From positions 769,516 through 833,515 of the forward strand of contig BGZK01000074.1 of assembly GCA_005406025.1 (NCBI GenBank): a stretch of 64,000 bases of DNA, given 5' to 3'. Positions 29,011-43,600 of the stretch are shown piece by piece. The translations under genes were made by a program, and so were the position numbers. A model generated the notes under the pieces. That model did not search any database. It was given only the letters and a program-made list of their open reading frames with translations, and was not told the DNA's origin. The stretch's first letter is position 1, and each line of letters begins with the position of its first letter. Source of the stretch: Eumeta japonica. Lineage: Eukaryota > Arthropoda > Insecta > Lepidoptera > Psychidae.

Positions 29011-31470
29011 GATCTTTTTACTTTCCATTGTCATCTATTTAATGATATTAAAACTAACCAGATATAAACAGCACAACCAAACAAACAGATTTTATTGCAA
29101 TTTTTTACTTTTTGTAACTTTTTACTAATTATTACAAAAAAAATTTTTCTCGACTTTATGTGTACGATTAATGTGTAGTGAAAAGTGAACATAATGTACA
29201 TTAATATTTTCGTATAAAAATATGGTTGCGCTTTAGAAGATTTTTGTATAGGTGCTATTTTATAAGTTCGCGTCACTGACAGGCTAATGTTTGCGCGCAT
29301 GCATTTAGTATGTGTATACAAATACATTATATATACCTGAGTGTAAAATATCTATTACATATATTATTTCTCTAATGTGTTTTTTTTTGTCGGTATAAAA
29401 TATCTCCCTACATACATATTAACATTAAGTTTAATAAATACATTATTAAACTTAATGTTTGATACGCCATTTGAAGATTAATTTTCCCTTTAATGACTAA
29501 AAATAAGTTAATAAGGGTAGGATTTTATTTACCAGAACCTGTTTTTTCGCATGAACAATTTCGCATAATTATACGTGCTTTTTCACAAGTCCGTATGTTT
29601 AAGGATATCTTTATGTTAAAGATAAATACCGGGAAAAAGTGAACGATGACCACGTCGTAACCATTGCCCAAAATTGTTTTTTAGGATTAGTAAAATTAAT
29701 TAAAAAAAAATACATCTATTGTACTGTGTATAATTGTGTATGTAATATTAATGTAAGGCTAATTTTGTTAATATTTTTTAGAATAAAATGTTTAAAATTA
29801 GTAAATATTTATATTTAATTACTTCTTCTTTATTATATTACGTAATTGCCCACTAGCGATGTAAAGTAGTCGCACGGGTCATCTAGTATACACCTTATCA
29901 CTAGGCGTCCTCAGTCTTCATTGAAAGTTGTATATTGCACAATACATATCTATGTACAGTTTTTTGACACTCTTGAATATAATTTTTGTTATTGTAAAAT
30001 TATAACACTAGCACATTGTTCAGAGTGCCGACAGATGTAAAGGAAACTGGACTAAAGTTAGGGCCCTTCGGCCCTTCCACCGTCTTCTTTTAAATTGATA
30101 TTTTACAAAAAGTCACTTTTAACATTAATTTTGCATTCCACTTCCTCCTTTAACGGTTGTGCTGTAGCCTGTAGCTGTGGGAGATAATTTTCAAGTTTAA
30201 AAATTAATATTAATATGTGTGAAAAATTAATATGTGTGAACAATGTTCATGTTCTGAGTTACCAGAACTAATTTTTGGTTAATACATAGAGTTTGACCAC
30301 GCTAACTTTACAGTAACAGCCTTAAAATATAAAATATTCGGCTTTGTATTAAATATTGATATTACAAAGTTCACACGGTCGGATTCTACTAGGATATAAT
30401 TGCAGTTTGAACACTAATAAAAACACATTCGTAGCAATGACTTTATTTTGTTAATAGACTACATATGATATAACAATCGATAATACAGACGTCGTGAAAG
30501 ACTATATAAATCCGCTAACTAATAGGTAGAAGTTAACTGATATATGAACCGATCAATTATTCATTGAAATCTATTACAATAAATGAGAAATACGGTATAA
30601 CTTTTTCGGTTACAATAATTAAAAGTGTGTAAGAACGGCCAACCTAAGTGCTGGAGTTAGCGACCGACTGTCAGATTAAGTAGAACATTATTTTGTTGAA
30701 TGCGTCCACCATAGATAAAAACACAATTTGTTTTGTGATCAGCGTAGTTACTTTGTGCAGACTAGCGTTATTTTCCGAATTTTAGGTGTTGATTTATGCG
30801 AAACGATAGTCTTGGAATTCCACTGGCCTCGCTACCCGATGTTGATAAGCAAAAAAGCAAAATAAAACGTACGGTTGCTGAATAATATAAGATCAAATAA
30901 AATCGAAATGTCCTACAACTCGGCCAAAGTTGAAAGAAACTATAGCATAACACAATGTTATCTAATGATTCTCTTTCTCTCTCGCTCCAATTTAATGCAA
31001 AAAAAAATTAAAAAAAAAGATGCAAAATCCTTTACAAACGTTGGTTTCAAGGCAGCAGCGTCATAATGCTCTGTCTACTTCTATAGTAATATCGGTCATA
31101 TGGGCAGATTCAATAGCTAGTGCATGTTACTTGCCGATTATAAAAAGCTCTGTTTCACGTGGTAGTCTATATTATAGCCAGTTTTGTCTCATATCGACGT
31201 AAATATTATACTTTTAAGATTTACGTTAATATGAATACTCAAGAATACTAACAAAGTAACACATAAACTTAACCAGCTAAGTATGTAATAATAGAAATTC
31301 AATGGCACATTCATGAGAAAAGGTTCTATTATTTTCATATACGAAAAAATATGTAACTCCTATAAGTAATCATATACGGTATTGATTGTAAATTTCATAA
31401 TATCGCTATTTAGTTGGAATGCTGAAATGAATCTGTCATTTTAATCGGTATACTTATAAATCTGATCGTT
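29011..31470. other. Intergenic AT-rich DNA with one palindrome
   Basis: Contains a perfect 17-base inverted repeat with a 5-base spacer at 29421-29459 (AACATTAAGTTTAATAA arms). Open frames at 29031-29327 (-), 30768-30953 (-) and 30875-31202 (+) have no recognisable family. The 3' UTR of the minus-strand BTB-TLDc gene must end here. TTTATT at about 30444 (AATAAA on the minus strand) is one possible signal. Confidence 0.45.
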
Positions 31471-31684
31471 CTAGATCGGCATCGCGGCTGGGACATTAGG
31501 GGTGAATACTTCGTAGTCGCGAACGGTGAAATTGTAGTCTGGGCTAAGAGAGGCAGGCGGCGGGGGCGCAGCGGCGGGCAGAGCGCCCTCGCCGTAGGAG
31601 TGCAGGTTCGAATAACTCTCAGAGTTTGCGTTGCAGTTGCTGGAGATGAATAGATCTGCGCCCGCGCCGAATACCGGTCCACAG
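31471..31684 (-). CDS. BTB-TLDc exon 9 (TLDc end and tail)
   Basis: Encodes CGPVFGAGADLFISSNCNAN, SYSNLHSYGEG, a Pro/Ala-rich insert (AAAPPPPASLS), NFTVRDYEVF and the stop TAG (31473-31471). GAGADLFI and the D/N-x-T-x-x-D-Y-E-V-F ending are the last TLDc strands. The acceptor on the minus strand is CACACAG|CT. Confidence 0.93.
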
Positions 31685-34600
31685 CTGTGTGAAACCATAA
31701 AGCTTTTATATGTACTCGGAACATTAAACTTGAACATGTTGTAAGATAAAATAAAATGTAAAATAAAGATATGTCCATGAGTTTCTTACATATATCAAAG
31801 GTGGTGGCCTTCGGGAACAAATTGAACTATTTACGATAGTTTTACCAAAAGGTATAATATTAGGTAAACATTGTAGAGACTAGCTCGTCAAAAATTTTGG
31901 TTGTATCGATTAAATCGGGTGAATTAGTTCCATTTTTTTTTGCCCGAATAAAACATTACAAATGTAATGACATTTGCATTTCCTTAACATATTTATTTTG
32001 AAATCTTATAAAAATACTAGTTATAAGGAAATATAATTTCACTCCGTTTTCTCAGTAAAGCGGTTACAATATATTTAAAAATGTATTGAATTTGTAAATC
32101 AAGAATATTCGCACACATATACCATAAATTAGAGAAGGCATTATGAGCGAAACTCACTCTGGATGGTAGCAAATGGCGAAAGCCTTTTTGGTGACGGGAT
32201 AGCGCGCGGGTGGCTCGCTCAACACGAAGAGGAAAGCGCGCTCCGAGGAGATGTAACCCCCGACGCCAGCGCCGCCGGCGCGGGCCCACGCCACGTCCGT
32301 GAAGCCGCCCATCACCTCGCCCCTCGACAGCTGTTCACGACACCGACATGTCGACATCAAGGAAAAAGGAAAATTTAAATTGACGATCAATTTCTTGTTT
32401 TCAATTTCAAATTTTATATAATGAAACGTATGTAATTTACCATTCGATGCACTCGAAATATTTCGAAATAGTATATAACTAATTTTGGATAGTAAATAAA
32501 TTTCGGGTAAGTTTGCAAATTCACTAAAGTTGGTCAAAAGCTCCGCCAAGCCGAATGTATGATGAAATGTCGATTTACTTTTCATTTTAATTCCACGAGT
32601 CTACATTTTCAACTCTATATCATATAGCAAATAAACAAAGATGGAGTATTTAAAGCTGATGTTATAGAAAATAGATTACATAAAACTATAGCTGAATGAA
32701 CTGTTTTTCTTTCTTTCACACAATTTTTATATTTATTGAGGAAGTATCATTCTAAGTTTCAGTCTTCAAAGTTCGTTGCTCTTGAAACTCTTTCCGTTCT
32801 TGTTAAGTTTTACATTTTGTTAATGATTACTGTTTTCTTTTATTTACTTTTAGACTTAGTCTTGAGTTGTTGTGTTGAACAGTCGTATAAGTGTTTTTTC
32901 AGCTATAAAGCCAGATTCACACTAGAGTCTCCGTGTTTTATTATTATGCTCTCTGACCTGATGTCAGAACCAGCGTGGAAAGCATTATAGCTCGCTTACT
33001 GCTTTTATTATGGTTCCTTGTATAGCTTTTATTGATATGTGCTCGTGGTGGCCTATTAAACAGTCTTTATTAGGATTTAATTGCTTTCATTTTGTGGTGC
33101 TAAGAGTGTTGGTTCCGAAAGTCTAAGCAAACAACCAAATATCTAAACTTTAAGCACCCAAAACCGACGAGCTTAAGTGCATGGTAAAATTGATGGATGT
33201 TCGTGAAGCAAAAAGATATGCAAAGATAATGTATATGCCACGTACAAACCAGTGGTCCCTGCTTACCTTTTGGGGAATAGGTGTAAGTTTACAATAATAA
33301 CAATGACTAAATTCAGTAGATGTTTTTCTTTGAGTATAGTTAGAAAGTCACCTGAACCAGCACCAGGAGTGGAGCGACACCGTCACAGTGCGAGTGGAAG
33401 GCCTGCGCGGAGTAGCCGTGCGTGGACGCCCGGAAGACCAGCCGCCACCACTGCTTGGGTGTGCCACACCTGCACGTCAGTTGGGTTTCTCTCAATTTGA
33501 ACCAGTTAATGAGGTTATTGACCCTATCGATATTTAGTAATTTCTCTAATTGAGGGCATCCAGGCCGCTAGGACTTCCAGCAATTCCTTCGGTCATAAAA
33601 CATGTTATTTCACATTGTGTTGACGCAGTACCAGCCAAAAATCTTATGATTGGTGTTAAAATACACATGTAAATTACTATAAATTATTATTTCAAAATGT
33701 GCAAAATGAATATAATTGTTGATTCGTTAATAATTAAATTTTTGTTCTTCTGATATTTTAGAAAAGCCTTATATATACCTACTATTCAGTTTATTTATAC
33801 TATATAAATACAATAACTTGTATTAATGCGATTACTTATAATACATGTTTTAAAATTATTTACATGTTCTTCAATATAAATAAATTGATTTTATATATAA
33901 ACGATCTGCTTAGAAATTCAGGTATGCACGTGAATTGGAGAAATGGAACTAGTTTTTGTAGAACAGGAAAACAATATACGAAAGTAACGATTGATTTTAC
34001 ACCCTAGGATATTTTTATACATAATATATTAAATTTACAATAAATCAATTACGGAATATTCGATGTATGTCACAAAATTGTACAAAACAAAGAACGCAAA
34101 AAGTAAACGTAAATTATAAGATGTTACTCATAATCTATAGACAATCTGTCAAAGTTTACGGATCATGTTTGTTATTTACGTTTTACCGTTTCGTTGCAGC
34201 CCGCTGTCAGTAGCCGGCTCGAGTGCATTTAAAGTTCTCTTTGAAAAAGCGTGAAATGCAATTATTTTACAAACAACTTAAAAAAAATATATATAAATGT
34301 TTCAAATCGCGATAAACACAAAAGGTAAAGCATTATAATGTCTCATGAAAACACCATTTTGTACATTTCGCAAGAAACGAAATAGTAAGAGCTCTAAGAA
34401 CAAAGATTATATTATATTTCGTTGTTATTTTACCAATTTGTTTTTGTTTACACTTTTTCTTATTACAATTTCGACTGCATTTATATATCCTGTATATTGT
34501 TATTTATTATATTTAGTGGCTATTAGTTACTACCTAAACGTATGATATTAGAATAATATAGATGATATTGGATTACCAAGTGTTGAGTAACGTTTGGAAC

Positions 34601-37600
34601 GCGCTCTTGTCATGTTGCAGGATCAATGAGCCCGTGAACATGTTGATGGCCAACCTACGAACATTACAATTACTAATTAGATACAATATTAAAAACGTTA
34701 CAACAATTATTTTTGAAACACCGAGGCTTGAAACCGATTAGGTATTATATTAGACAGAGATCGTATTTGATGAGCCTGTCGACGTTTGTTTTCGTCGTTG
34801 TTCACTTTGTTCTTAACTTAAATGTGAAACCATAATTTAGACTTTTCGTAACCGGTATTGTCCAATATTTGATCACGAAATACTGCAAAAATAAACACCA
34901 ATGTGTAAAATAACTCCAATTTGAAATATAAGCACAAATAAAACACGTTTAAATAAAACTGAGTGTGGCCTAGTATTCGGCCGAAATCGACCCGCTGTTT
35001 TTCTATCAAGCCTTTCAATTCCGATCGCCAAAAAAGAGAACAGATCCTTTAAAACGTCGAGTAAAAAGCGGTATAGTCATAATACTCTTTCCAGTGTAAT
35101 AATTCATTGTCGATCGGGGCAGTCTAGATATATTACAATGTTGAAAATTTGCCAAAATAATCACGACTGACCACACTGCCGAAAACTACTTTTAAGTTTT
35201 TCGGATATCATCACCTTTATAATGCGCAACCTCCTTTGATACATTGTTACATATTTTAAAAAGCTCAGATAAGAAGGTCGATTGCATAAAATCGATGAGA
35301 GAATTTTTTTTTAATTCATGTTTACGGCTGAACTACATTAGCCTCAATTAAACTTTCGTTAGATAAATTACATGCAACACTGTAAGTACTTAGGCTAGGG
35401 GTCATCCATAAATTACGTCACACGTTGACCCCTCCGGTCAACGAAATGTGACAATGCGCGACAAGGAGCAGGTCAAAAGCTTTGTGACGTCAAATCCGAA
35501 ATACGAAAACGAAAAAGGTTTATGTCTTTTGGTTTGTCGAATATTTAAAGTATTTTGAATAAAAAAAAATTTGTAAAAACTGCTGTTTTCCTTTACATGT
35601 GACCCCCGTGACAAGAACGGGGCTCAAAAACCTTTAATTTATGTCCCTTATTGTCGGAGCGCACACTTTACATGCGCACGACGGGTATGCTTTGTGAGCT
35701 CTTTACGCCACGGTGACTGATTCCATTTATAATTCGATAGGTACAAAACGAAGAAAATACACGTACGAAACGTGTGGGTGTAACCGCCGTGCGCGATGTG
35801 ATCATTCGTGGGTATAAGCTAGGCCAATAAAGAAAAGTATTTTAATGGACAGTCGTTGGTAACCTAGCTCACTTCAACTGCTTGGAAATACAGCGGGAAT
35901 GAGATAGAATAGGAGCGATCGAATGCCATTCTATCATTTTGTTTGTCGGCGCGAGCTGCAGCGGGTGTACGGCGGGCGCGACCTGGGCTGCAGCCGACGG
36001 TCGGGGTCGGGGCGCGGCGCCGGCTGCAGCGCTGCGCGCCGATAGCGCTCCAACGACAGCTCCATGGGCACGGCGCCCGTCGGCTCCACCTCCTCGGCAA
36101 AGACCGCGCTGTCGATGAGCAGCAGCCGGATGTGCTGCATGAGCGGTGCCAGGTGCGCGCACACGCGCGCGCGCTCCTCCTCGGTCCAGTGCGCCGTGGG
36201 CTGCGCCACGCCGGCGCGCTGCTTCGCCCACGCTAGCGCGCAACGCCACACCTCCTCTTCCTCTAAGCATAGCTGGGGGCATATATTGAAATAGTTAATT
36301 ATTGTGAACAGTATTTTTTGCCCTAAACGGGGGTGATATCTATTGGTCTCGATTTGCAACATTTTTTTTTTATTTTCAGAAACTCCCGCAATCTTCTGCA
36401 AATAGATTACCCGCTAACGTATACTTAATATTCTATATACATGTACATAGTATAAACATAATTTGTATTACATTACATAATGTTTATTATTTATGATGTA
36501 GAGTGCTTATTGTAAAAAATTAAAATTTTAAACAGACTAGTGAAAGCCCAAAAGCTAAAACAAGGTTTTACCGATTCAAAATTCTAATTCAGGAATAATA
36601 GCGGGCATAACTAAAAGATTTTCTGGAATAATGCTTCTCAATGATAGCTTGTGTGGAAGCAAATGAAAGATTTTCATTAACCTTTGTACGCGTACAATTT
36701 TCAATTACTCATTCATTATAAGCGAATCAAAATTCTTTAAAAGTCAAATTCTTGGCTAATATGATGTTTATTTATGCCTTCTGAATATCGACCCGTTTAC
36801 AATTTACAATTTTGGTGAGTTTTGATGATGTCAAAATGAGGTTATTGCATAAATAAATTTATGAGGATTATAACACAACGTGCTCTTGACGTTTTCCTTA
36901 ACTTTAACAAATGACCTTACTGATTACAACTGTTAAAAATTCACAAATAATTTATGCCTAAAAATGAAGTTTTAATTTTTTAATCTTTTCAAATATAATA
37001 AAAACACAAAAACCAATACTATAAACATTTAAACAAAAACATTGCAAATATTTTTTGGTTAGTTAGAAAAAAAGAACTTTAAAATGTACCTATCCCACTG
37101 AAGGTATTAATGTTGTGATTTGAGCGATCGTAAGTAAGATGTGTAATTTTTAAAACACACGTAATATGCTATTGCAAATAATATGGCTGGCTCAGATAGC
37201 AGGGACGGTCCACACGTGCACTGAACACCCCTTGCACCCTAGGGCGTGAAGGCTGTTTTGTTAAATTTATCGATAGATATTCATTCATTGGAGAAACAAT
37301 GTCAAAAATGCATTTTTTCTATAAATTTGGAAAGTTTCGAGATTGGTCGGCATGCACGCTCGACCGTTTTCGTCGTGAACCATTCATACCCTTATAGTGT
37401 ATAGGGATTTCATGAAATATGTTTGGGAGTTCTAGCAAGTTTTCCGACCAATAAGTATTCACTTAACAGATGAGGATTAATTGCCAGTCCACCGGCCTCC
37501 TGTAACACCTAACTGTATGAGCTATGAGCGTCAAGATTTGCTGGTCCCACGAATTATTTTGCCATACATATATGACAATTAATTATTTTTTTATACCTAC

Positions 37601-40600
37601 ACTAACTTTGGATCTATGGAATGCTTGAATAAAAATTTCCTACTTACAAAATCCGAGGATATGAGTTTGACGAGCGCGTCCTTGGGCAGGTTGAGGAAGG
37701 CGTTGGTGGTGACACAGGCGGCCGCGTGCTCGCCTATGTACGCGATGCAGCGCTCCAGCCACGAGGACACGCATTTGCCACCTGCACATGAAGCGGATTG
37801 GACACGATCAGATATTTTTGCTTTTTAAAAAGAAATAGTCGACTCAGCAAGGTAAAAAAATTAATGAGATCCCAAATCGTGCAATATTTCAATTTTATCA
37901 CGTTGGTTAGAACTAAATTAAGTAAATATTCACTACACCTTTTATGATGTAGGTATCTGACTTATTTACAAGAATGCAAATCTTCGTAATATGAATGCAG
38001 CGTAATTATATTCTTTAATTCGATAGGGCGAATTTCAGATTATATTAATTAAGCCAGAATTTCTGAAATGAATTGGTAGTCAGCGCAATAAAACTAATTT
38101 ATATAGGACTAGCTTTTGCCCGCGGCTCCGTCCGTGTGGACATCGAATGAATTCTTTTATATCGACCGACCACGTTGTTAACCACCACCCCAATGTAGGT
38201 CCTTCCTTCGATTTTAGTCTTAGCTCCGCTTCCCATTCCGATTCTAGTACCGATTTAGGATCCGGTTCTGTTCAAAATAGACACGATTCACCCGCGGCTC
38301 CGTCCGTGTGGACATCGAATGAATTCTTTTATCTTTTATATCGACCGACCACGTTGTTAACCACCACCCCAATGTAGGTCCTTCCTTCGATTTCAGTCTT
38401 AGCTCCGCTTCCCATTCCGATTCTAGTACCGATTTAGGATCCGGTTCTGTTCAAAATAGACACGATTCACCCGCGGCTCCGTCCGTGTGGACATCGAATG
38501 AATTCTTTTATCTTTTATATCGACCGACCACGTTGTTAACCACCACCCCAATGTAGGTCCTTCCTTCGATTTCAGTCTTAGCTCCGCTTCCCATTCCGAT
38601 TCTAGTACCGGCTTAGGATCAGGTTTTGTTCAAAATATACACGATTCACCCGCGGCTCCGTTCGCGTGGACTTACGACGAATTCCTTCACTTTTTATATC
38701 GATCGATGACGTTAACGACCATAATCCCGATATTGATCCCGTTCTCAATTCCATGCCAGACGAATCTATATTTTTGCAATGAAAACAAATTTAATGTTAT
38801 CTTTTAAATGATTTCAAAAAAGAGGAGGCATATGTTCGTCTGCATCTATTTCTTCTTTTTTATGTATGTTTCAGCGATAATTTCGTCAATTGTGAACCGA
38901 TTTCGAAAAAAATTCTTGTTTTGAAAGCATATACTCCCGAGTCTGTCTCGTAGCTGCCAAGTTAGGATATGATGATGATAATTTAGGGTAATCGAGGGAA
39001 ACCCTCAAATATTATAGGCACGTTTAGCACGTATCATTGAGCTCTTTTTTTTTGATTATTGAAGTTTCTGGGTCTGGTAGTTATTATCTCACGCTGCTGA
39101 GCTGATGATGGAAGCAACATCACTCCTTCGCGGTCAGGAGTTAGGGGATAATACTGCGATTTGTCGCCAGAAACTACTCTTCAATGGCTATTAGTAAAAC
39201 CTAATATACACAGAATAGCAATTAATTACTTGATAATCTACCTACATATTTTCATTAATTTATATAATTCCTACGAGACACTCTTATCAAAAACACATCG
39301 GAAATCTATCGATAAAAGTTGAAATAGGGTGAATTAATTTAATTTGGGAATAAATGAAAATGTGATCCGTATGAACTCTAGAATTTTAATATTACATATA
39401 AAGAATAAGTACAATTTATATAGTTTATATAAGATTTGGTAATTGCACTCCAACCAAAAATGTAAAGACCCTGGAACGACTATCGGACATGCAAATTAGC
39501 TAAATGAATTATAAATATGTAATTATTCGATATCTAAAAAATGTGCAATAAAATAAATTTATCAAGAAAAAAGTAAATAAAAACCGCTTTTAAAAGCCTA
39601 TTTAAAACTGTTCAAACAGACTTCAAAAACAACTAATTTGGTTCTATCTCAAGCAAGGCAAAAGAACATATAATCTATAAACAAGAATGTGAAATCTAAA
39701 TATTGACCGAAATAAGAGATTTTCTTCATAGAAGAAAACACAACTGTTTCTGATCTATCTTTAGCTGGAATCGACTCCAAAAACAACTAATTAGTTGTTT
39801 TTGAAGTCTTTTTAATCAATTATTTAAATAGGTTTTTGAAAGCGGCTTTTATTTTTTTTCATATTTTTATTTATATTATGAAATAATCTCAGTTAAGCCA
39901 CTCTCGATCTTAATCTCACTCATACTTGCGCTTCCGATCCCGAAACCGATGTTGAACTATAACCTCTTTGACTCTTATTTTTACCTATAACCAATTGCTA
40001 AAACGAACAATTCGTCCTTCATGTAAGCGAAGCCGCGAGAAAAAGTTAGTATTTATATAAATTTCTAATGTATGAACTAAATCACTGTAAAGTTTAAACT
40101 AAATCTGTTTAGCCGTTAAAGTGTAATTGAGTAACGAAATTTCAAACATACAAACTTTCACATTTGTAATATCAGTAGTATTATAACTTATTCAAAGAAA
40201 ATATTAAATTTGAATTTAATAGGATATACTATTTGTAAACAGAAAGATTGCCATAATGGTGCTAATGTTATAACGAAAAAAAAAGTGTGCGATGGCCGGG
40301 AATCGAACCCGGATCAACTGCTTGGAAGGCAACTATGCTGACCATTACACCACCATCGCTGTGGTTAACAGTTTCTAAACTACGAATATTTTCTTTTAAT
40401 ATAATTACCAGGTCGTTCTTGAATTTCCATGGCAGCAGCCAGTAGAGTGCAAGCACTTTCCACACTCAATGTGGAAGTGACATGATCTTCGCAAGCTGCA
40501 CGGAGGTCTTCTAAGCCCAGATCTGCGGCTAAAATCATCATCTCGAACACGCCATAGTCTTGAAGGAGTAACTGATATTTTGTACAATATTTTTCATTAT

Positions 40601-43600
40601 TTTTTACATATTACATTAAATTGAATACACATTTAAAAAGTAGTCATGAATTCGTTTTATATATAATTAATAATAAATAATGTAATAAATTAAAATTTAG
40701 TAAATTGCGCCATCTTTTGTTAATAACCGATACTGTTTTGTAAGTGCATACCTTGCCAGTGTACACATATTGTATAAATAAACGGAAGGTGTCGGGTTGA
40801 ACGTATGGCATCCTCACGATTGCTTGCCCGCCACTACCGCCTGATGGCGCTACTGGACAGCCCGGAATGCGACATATTTCTCCGCGTTTTGTGTTTTGAA
40901 AACTTTTACATCTGAAAAATTACGATATGAGTAATGTTAGCTTGTAAGAAATGGAACAGTTACATTAAATAAAAACAAGGGCACTCTGGGAGTGCCGACA
41001 GAAGTAAAAAGTTGAACAATTACGTGTGTATTTTTTGAATCGTCAGGAAATATTTTATTGTGCAGGAAATACTTGTAAATAAAGTGTTTATTTAAGAATT
41101 ATAATAAACTACTACTACAAAAGTTACATTACAATTTTCATTTAATGCGCTATTGTATATAAAAATAATGCATATTATTTTATGTACAAAAATTGCAATC
41201 TATTGCTTTAAAATGTAAATTTACAAATATAAACAATACCAAAGTTCCGACATGAACATATATCGATGTTGTACGTATATACACGATATATATTTATGTT
41301 ATATATGGTTATATTATCAATGTATTTCAACCCAAACTCAACCCTCGTGTAAACAGTGCCAATATAAGTACATACATATTTATATACAGAGGTGTCGGTT
41401 ATGATAATGGTAACAGTGTCGCGAGTTCAATGGGTTTAACTCAGCTCAAAATTGCTCAACGCGCTTAAAGTTTACACTTCAAAAATAAAATCTTTAGCGA
41501 TCCCAATGTGACCTAGCAATGTCTAGGTAGGTATCTAACTATATTTTTCTAGCCTGTCCAATATTTACCTACTACACGGTACCGGATAGGTTTACCTTTC
41601 ACAGAAAAACCAGCCACTAAAATTAACACCACGTGAAACAAAACATCGTATACCTTATTTTATAGTCGTTAAAATAAATTTTATAGTCGTCACTTTTATA
41701 CTCATATATTTTACAATAGGTTGCGTTATGTATGATTAATGACAATATCTCTTTGTATTACCAATAGGCCTATTTTAAAACCTTACCAAAAAGTTCTTGA
41801 ACGTAATTTTGACGTGACAACGTCTTAAATTAGGTTGCGGCTGGGAGTCACTTTGAAAAAGTGTAACGCTCGGTAACGTAACGATGAGTCACCGAACGAG
41901 AGAGAGGCCCGCCGAATGCCTTGCGTCTCTCTCCCACTCAACTATGATCGGTCTGCCGCGCGCGCAGCACTAGAGAATTAGTGCATAGCTTGCAAATGTA
42001 TTGCAAGTTATTGTATGTATATTTGTATATAAATACGTATGTATGTGTAAAGGTAAAAATAAAATTTTGTTAATATGAAATTCAGTGCGAGATTCTTTGT
42101 ATAAATTAATGTTTTAAATATAATTCTTTGTATAAATAAATGTTTTAAATTGTTACTATTATTTCATCCTTCTTCCTACTATACGAATGAATATTCACAT
42201 TAAAATGATTTTACCATTCAAAGTCGTTGTCACGTAAAACTTTCGCCCGTATACCGACTTTACAGGCAACCAAATTTTTTTTTTAAAGTTTTTAGAAGCA
42301 ATGGGGCGCTTATGCGTCTTTGGTAAAAAGCAAAGAAGGTATTTAATATGGTAATGCCATGATCATCAGTACTTTGCCGTGCTATGAAGAGGGATGAAAT
42401 TCCTATAAGTACATTGAAAGGTTTTTGGTTGTAACTACTGATTTCTAGATATTTTTACATTTAAATATGAACAATATTTGAATTGGACACTATTCTTGGA
42501 ATTGGCTCATCGAGATCAAGAATTATGAAAGGCGAGTTACGTTATGTTCAAAATATTCATTCGTATATTGCAACACATCTGCTTAACAAAAAACTATACG
42601 ATTAATATGATGACCACTGACGCTTTGTTTATAAAAAAATTATAAACAAAAGTCTTTATTGTAAAGAACTTATCAGAGTTTCAGATTGTTTTTTATACTA
42701 AATACAATTTATCTTAAACACAATTTATCTTAAACACCAAAATATGTTAAGCTTGCGCGTCACTGAGAGAGGCGAGATTAATGTATTTTTGTAGGCATCG
42801 ATAAAAAAAGTTTGACGTCAAAGTAGGTAACTTCTTTTCCATCTCGGCTTAGTAATCTTCCGACTTTTTTTGATAGTCGGAATTTTACTGCTGATTAACA
42901 TTTAAGCGTACACGCAGATGGTGTGCTTCTTATTTGGCTCAAAAAAGTTTGGTTTCATATGTCACTCTTTTTTTCTACTGTAAGACATAAAATACGGCCA
43001 CGATATATTTTTATTTAAATAATATTAAGGGTGGCTACTGGTAAAGGAAAAATAAAGGAATTACTTTTTTGAAATGTTTCTTGTCTGTCAACATTAGATT
43101 ATAATCATATATATTAATAACTTGAGCTTAAGGTGTTTGCATCCTTTTGTATAAAAAATCCTCACAATTACTCCATATAAATTTGATATCATTTTATAAA
43201 TAATTGCTTGCTGTATGTGCATCAATAATTAATAAAATGATTATTGATCTTGCTTTTGTAAAATAATTAGTCATAACAATTATAGACTTATATTGGATCG
43301 GGAAATAATTTTTAGTATTCCATAAGTAAAAAGTTGCGGTAAAATCTCTTTGGTTGGGCTGTTTGTATCTGACTGGTTTTGATATCATTACATAAACGAC
43401 ATATAAAAATAAAATAAAAAGTAAAGACGGTATCCCGCCATTTTTCTATCGTTTTTCTGTCCATTGAAACGAGTGAATCTAATGTAAAAATTCGATACGT
43501 TTTGAAGTTTCATTACAAAAGAGGGAAAAATGCTTCATAAGCCGTTAAAAATATGTGACGTTTATGGACCTAATGCAGTGTCGGTAAGAGTAACACAAAA

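Larger units (their letters stand above)
38108..40185 (+). mobile_element. CTAGCTTTTGCCCGCGG-family element with internal tandem units
   Basis: It starts ACTAGCTTTTGCCCGCGGCT and appears to end near 40185 at TTTGTAATATCAGTAGTATT, the usual tail motif of this family. It lies in intron 3 of the BTB-TLDc gene. Inside are a ~179-base tandem array (38119-38820), a fragment of a second repeat type (about 38813-38960), a GAT/TCC-rich stretch (about 39895-40010) and a nested inverted-repeat element (39576-39856). The whole could equally be several juxtaposed repeats. The two ends are what tie it together. Confidence 0.5.

Noticed and set aside
35864..36294. Overlapping frames around 36 kb on both strands, rich in Ala/Arg/Gly
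   Set aside because: These are shadows of BTB-TLDc exon 5 in GC-rich sequence. Only the frame reading VWRCALAWAK is family-like.
38147..38377. Asp/Ser-rich 76-residue frame
   Set aside because: It is read from the ~179-base tandem units. The same text recurs with each unit and shifts frame.
40268..40465. 65-residue minus-strand open frame containing VMVSIVAFQAVDPGSIPGHR
   Set aside because: This is the translation of tRNA-Gly(TCC) plus flanking intron and exon 3 sequence. It is a well-known kind of false protein.
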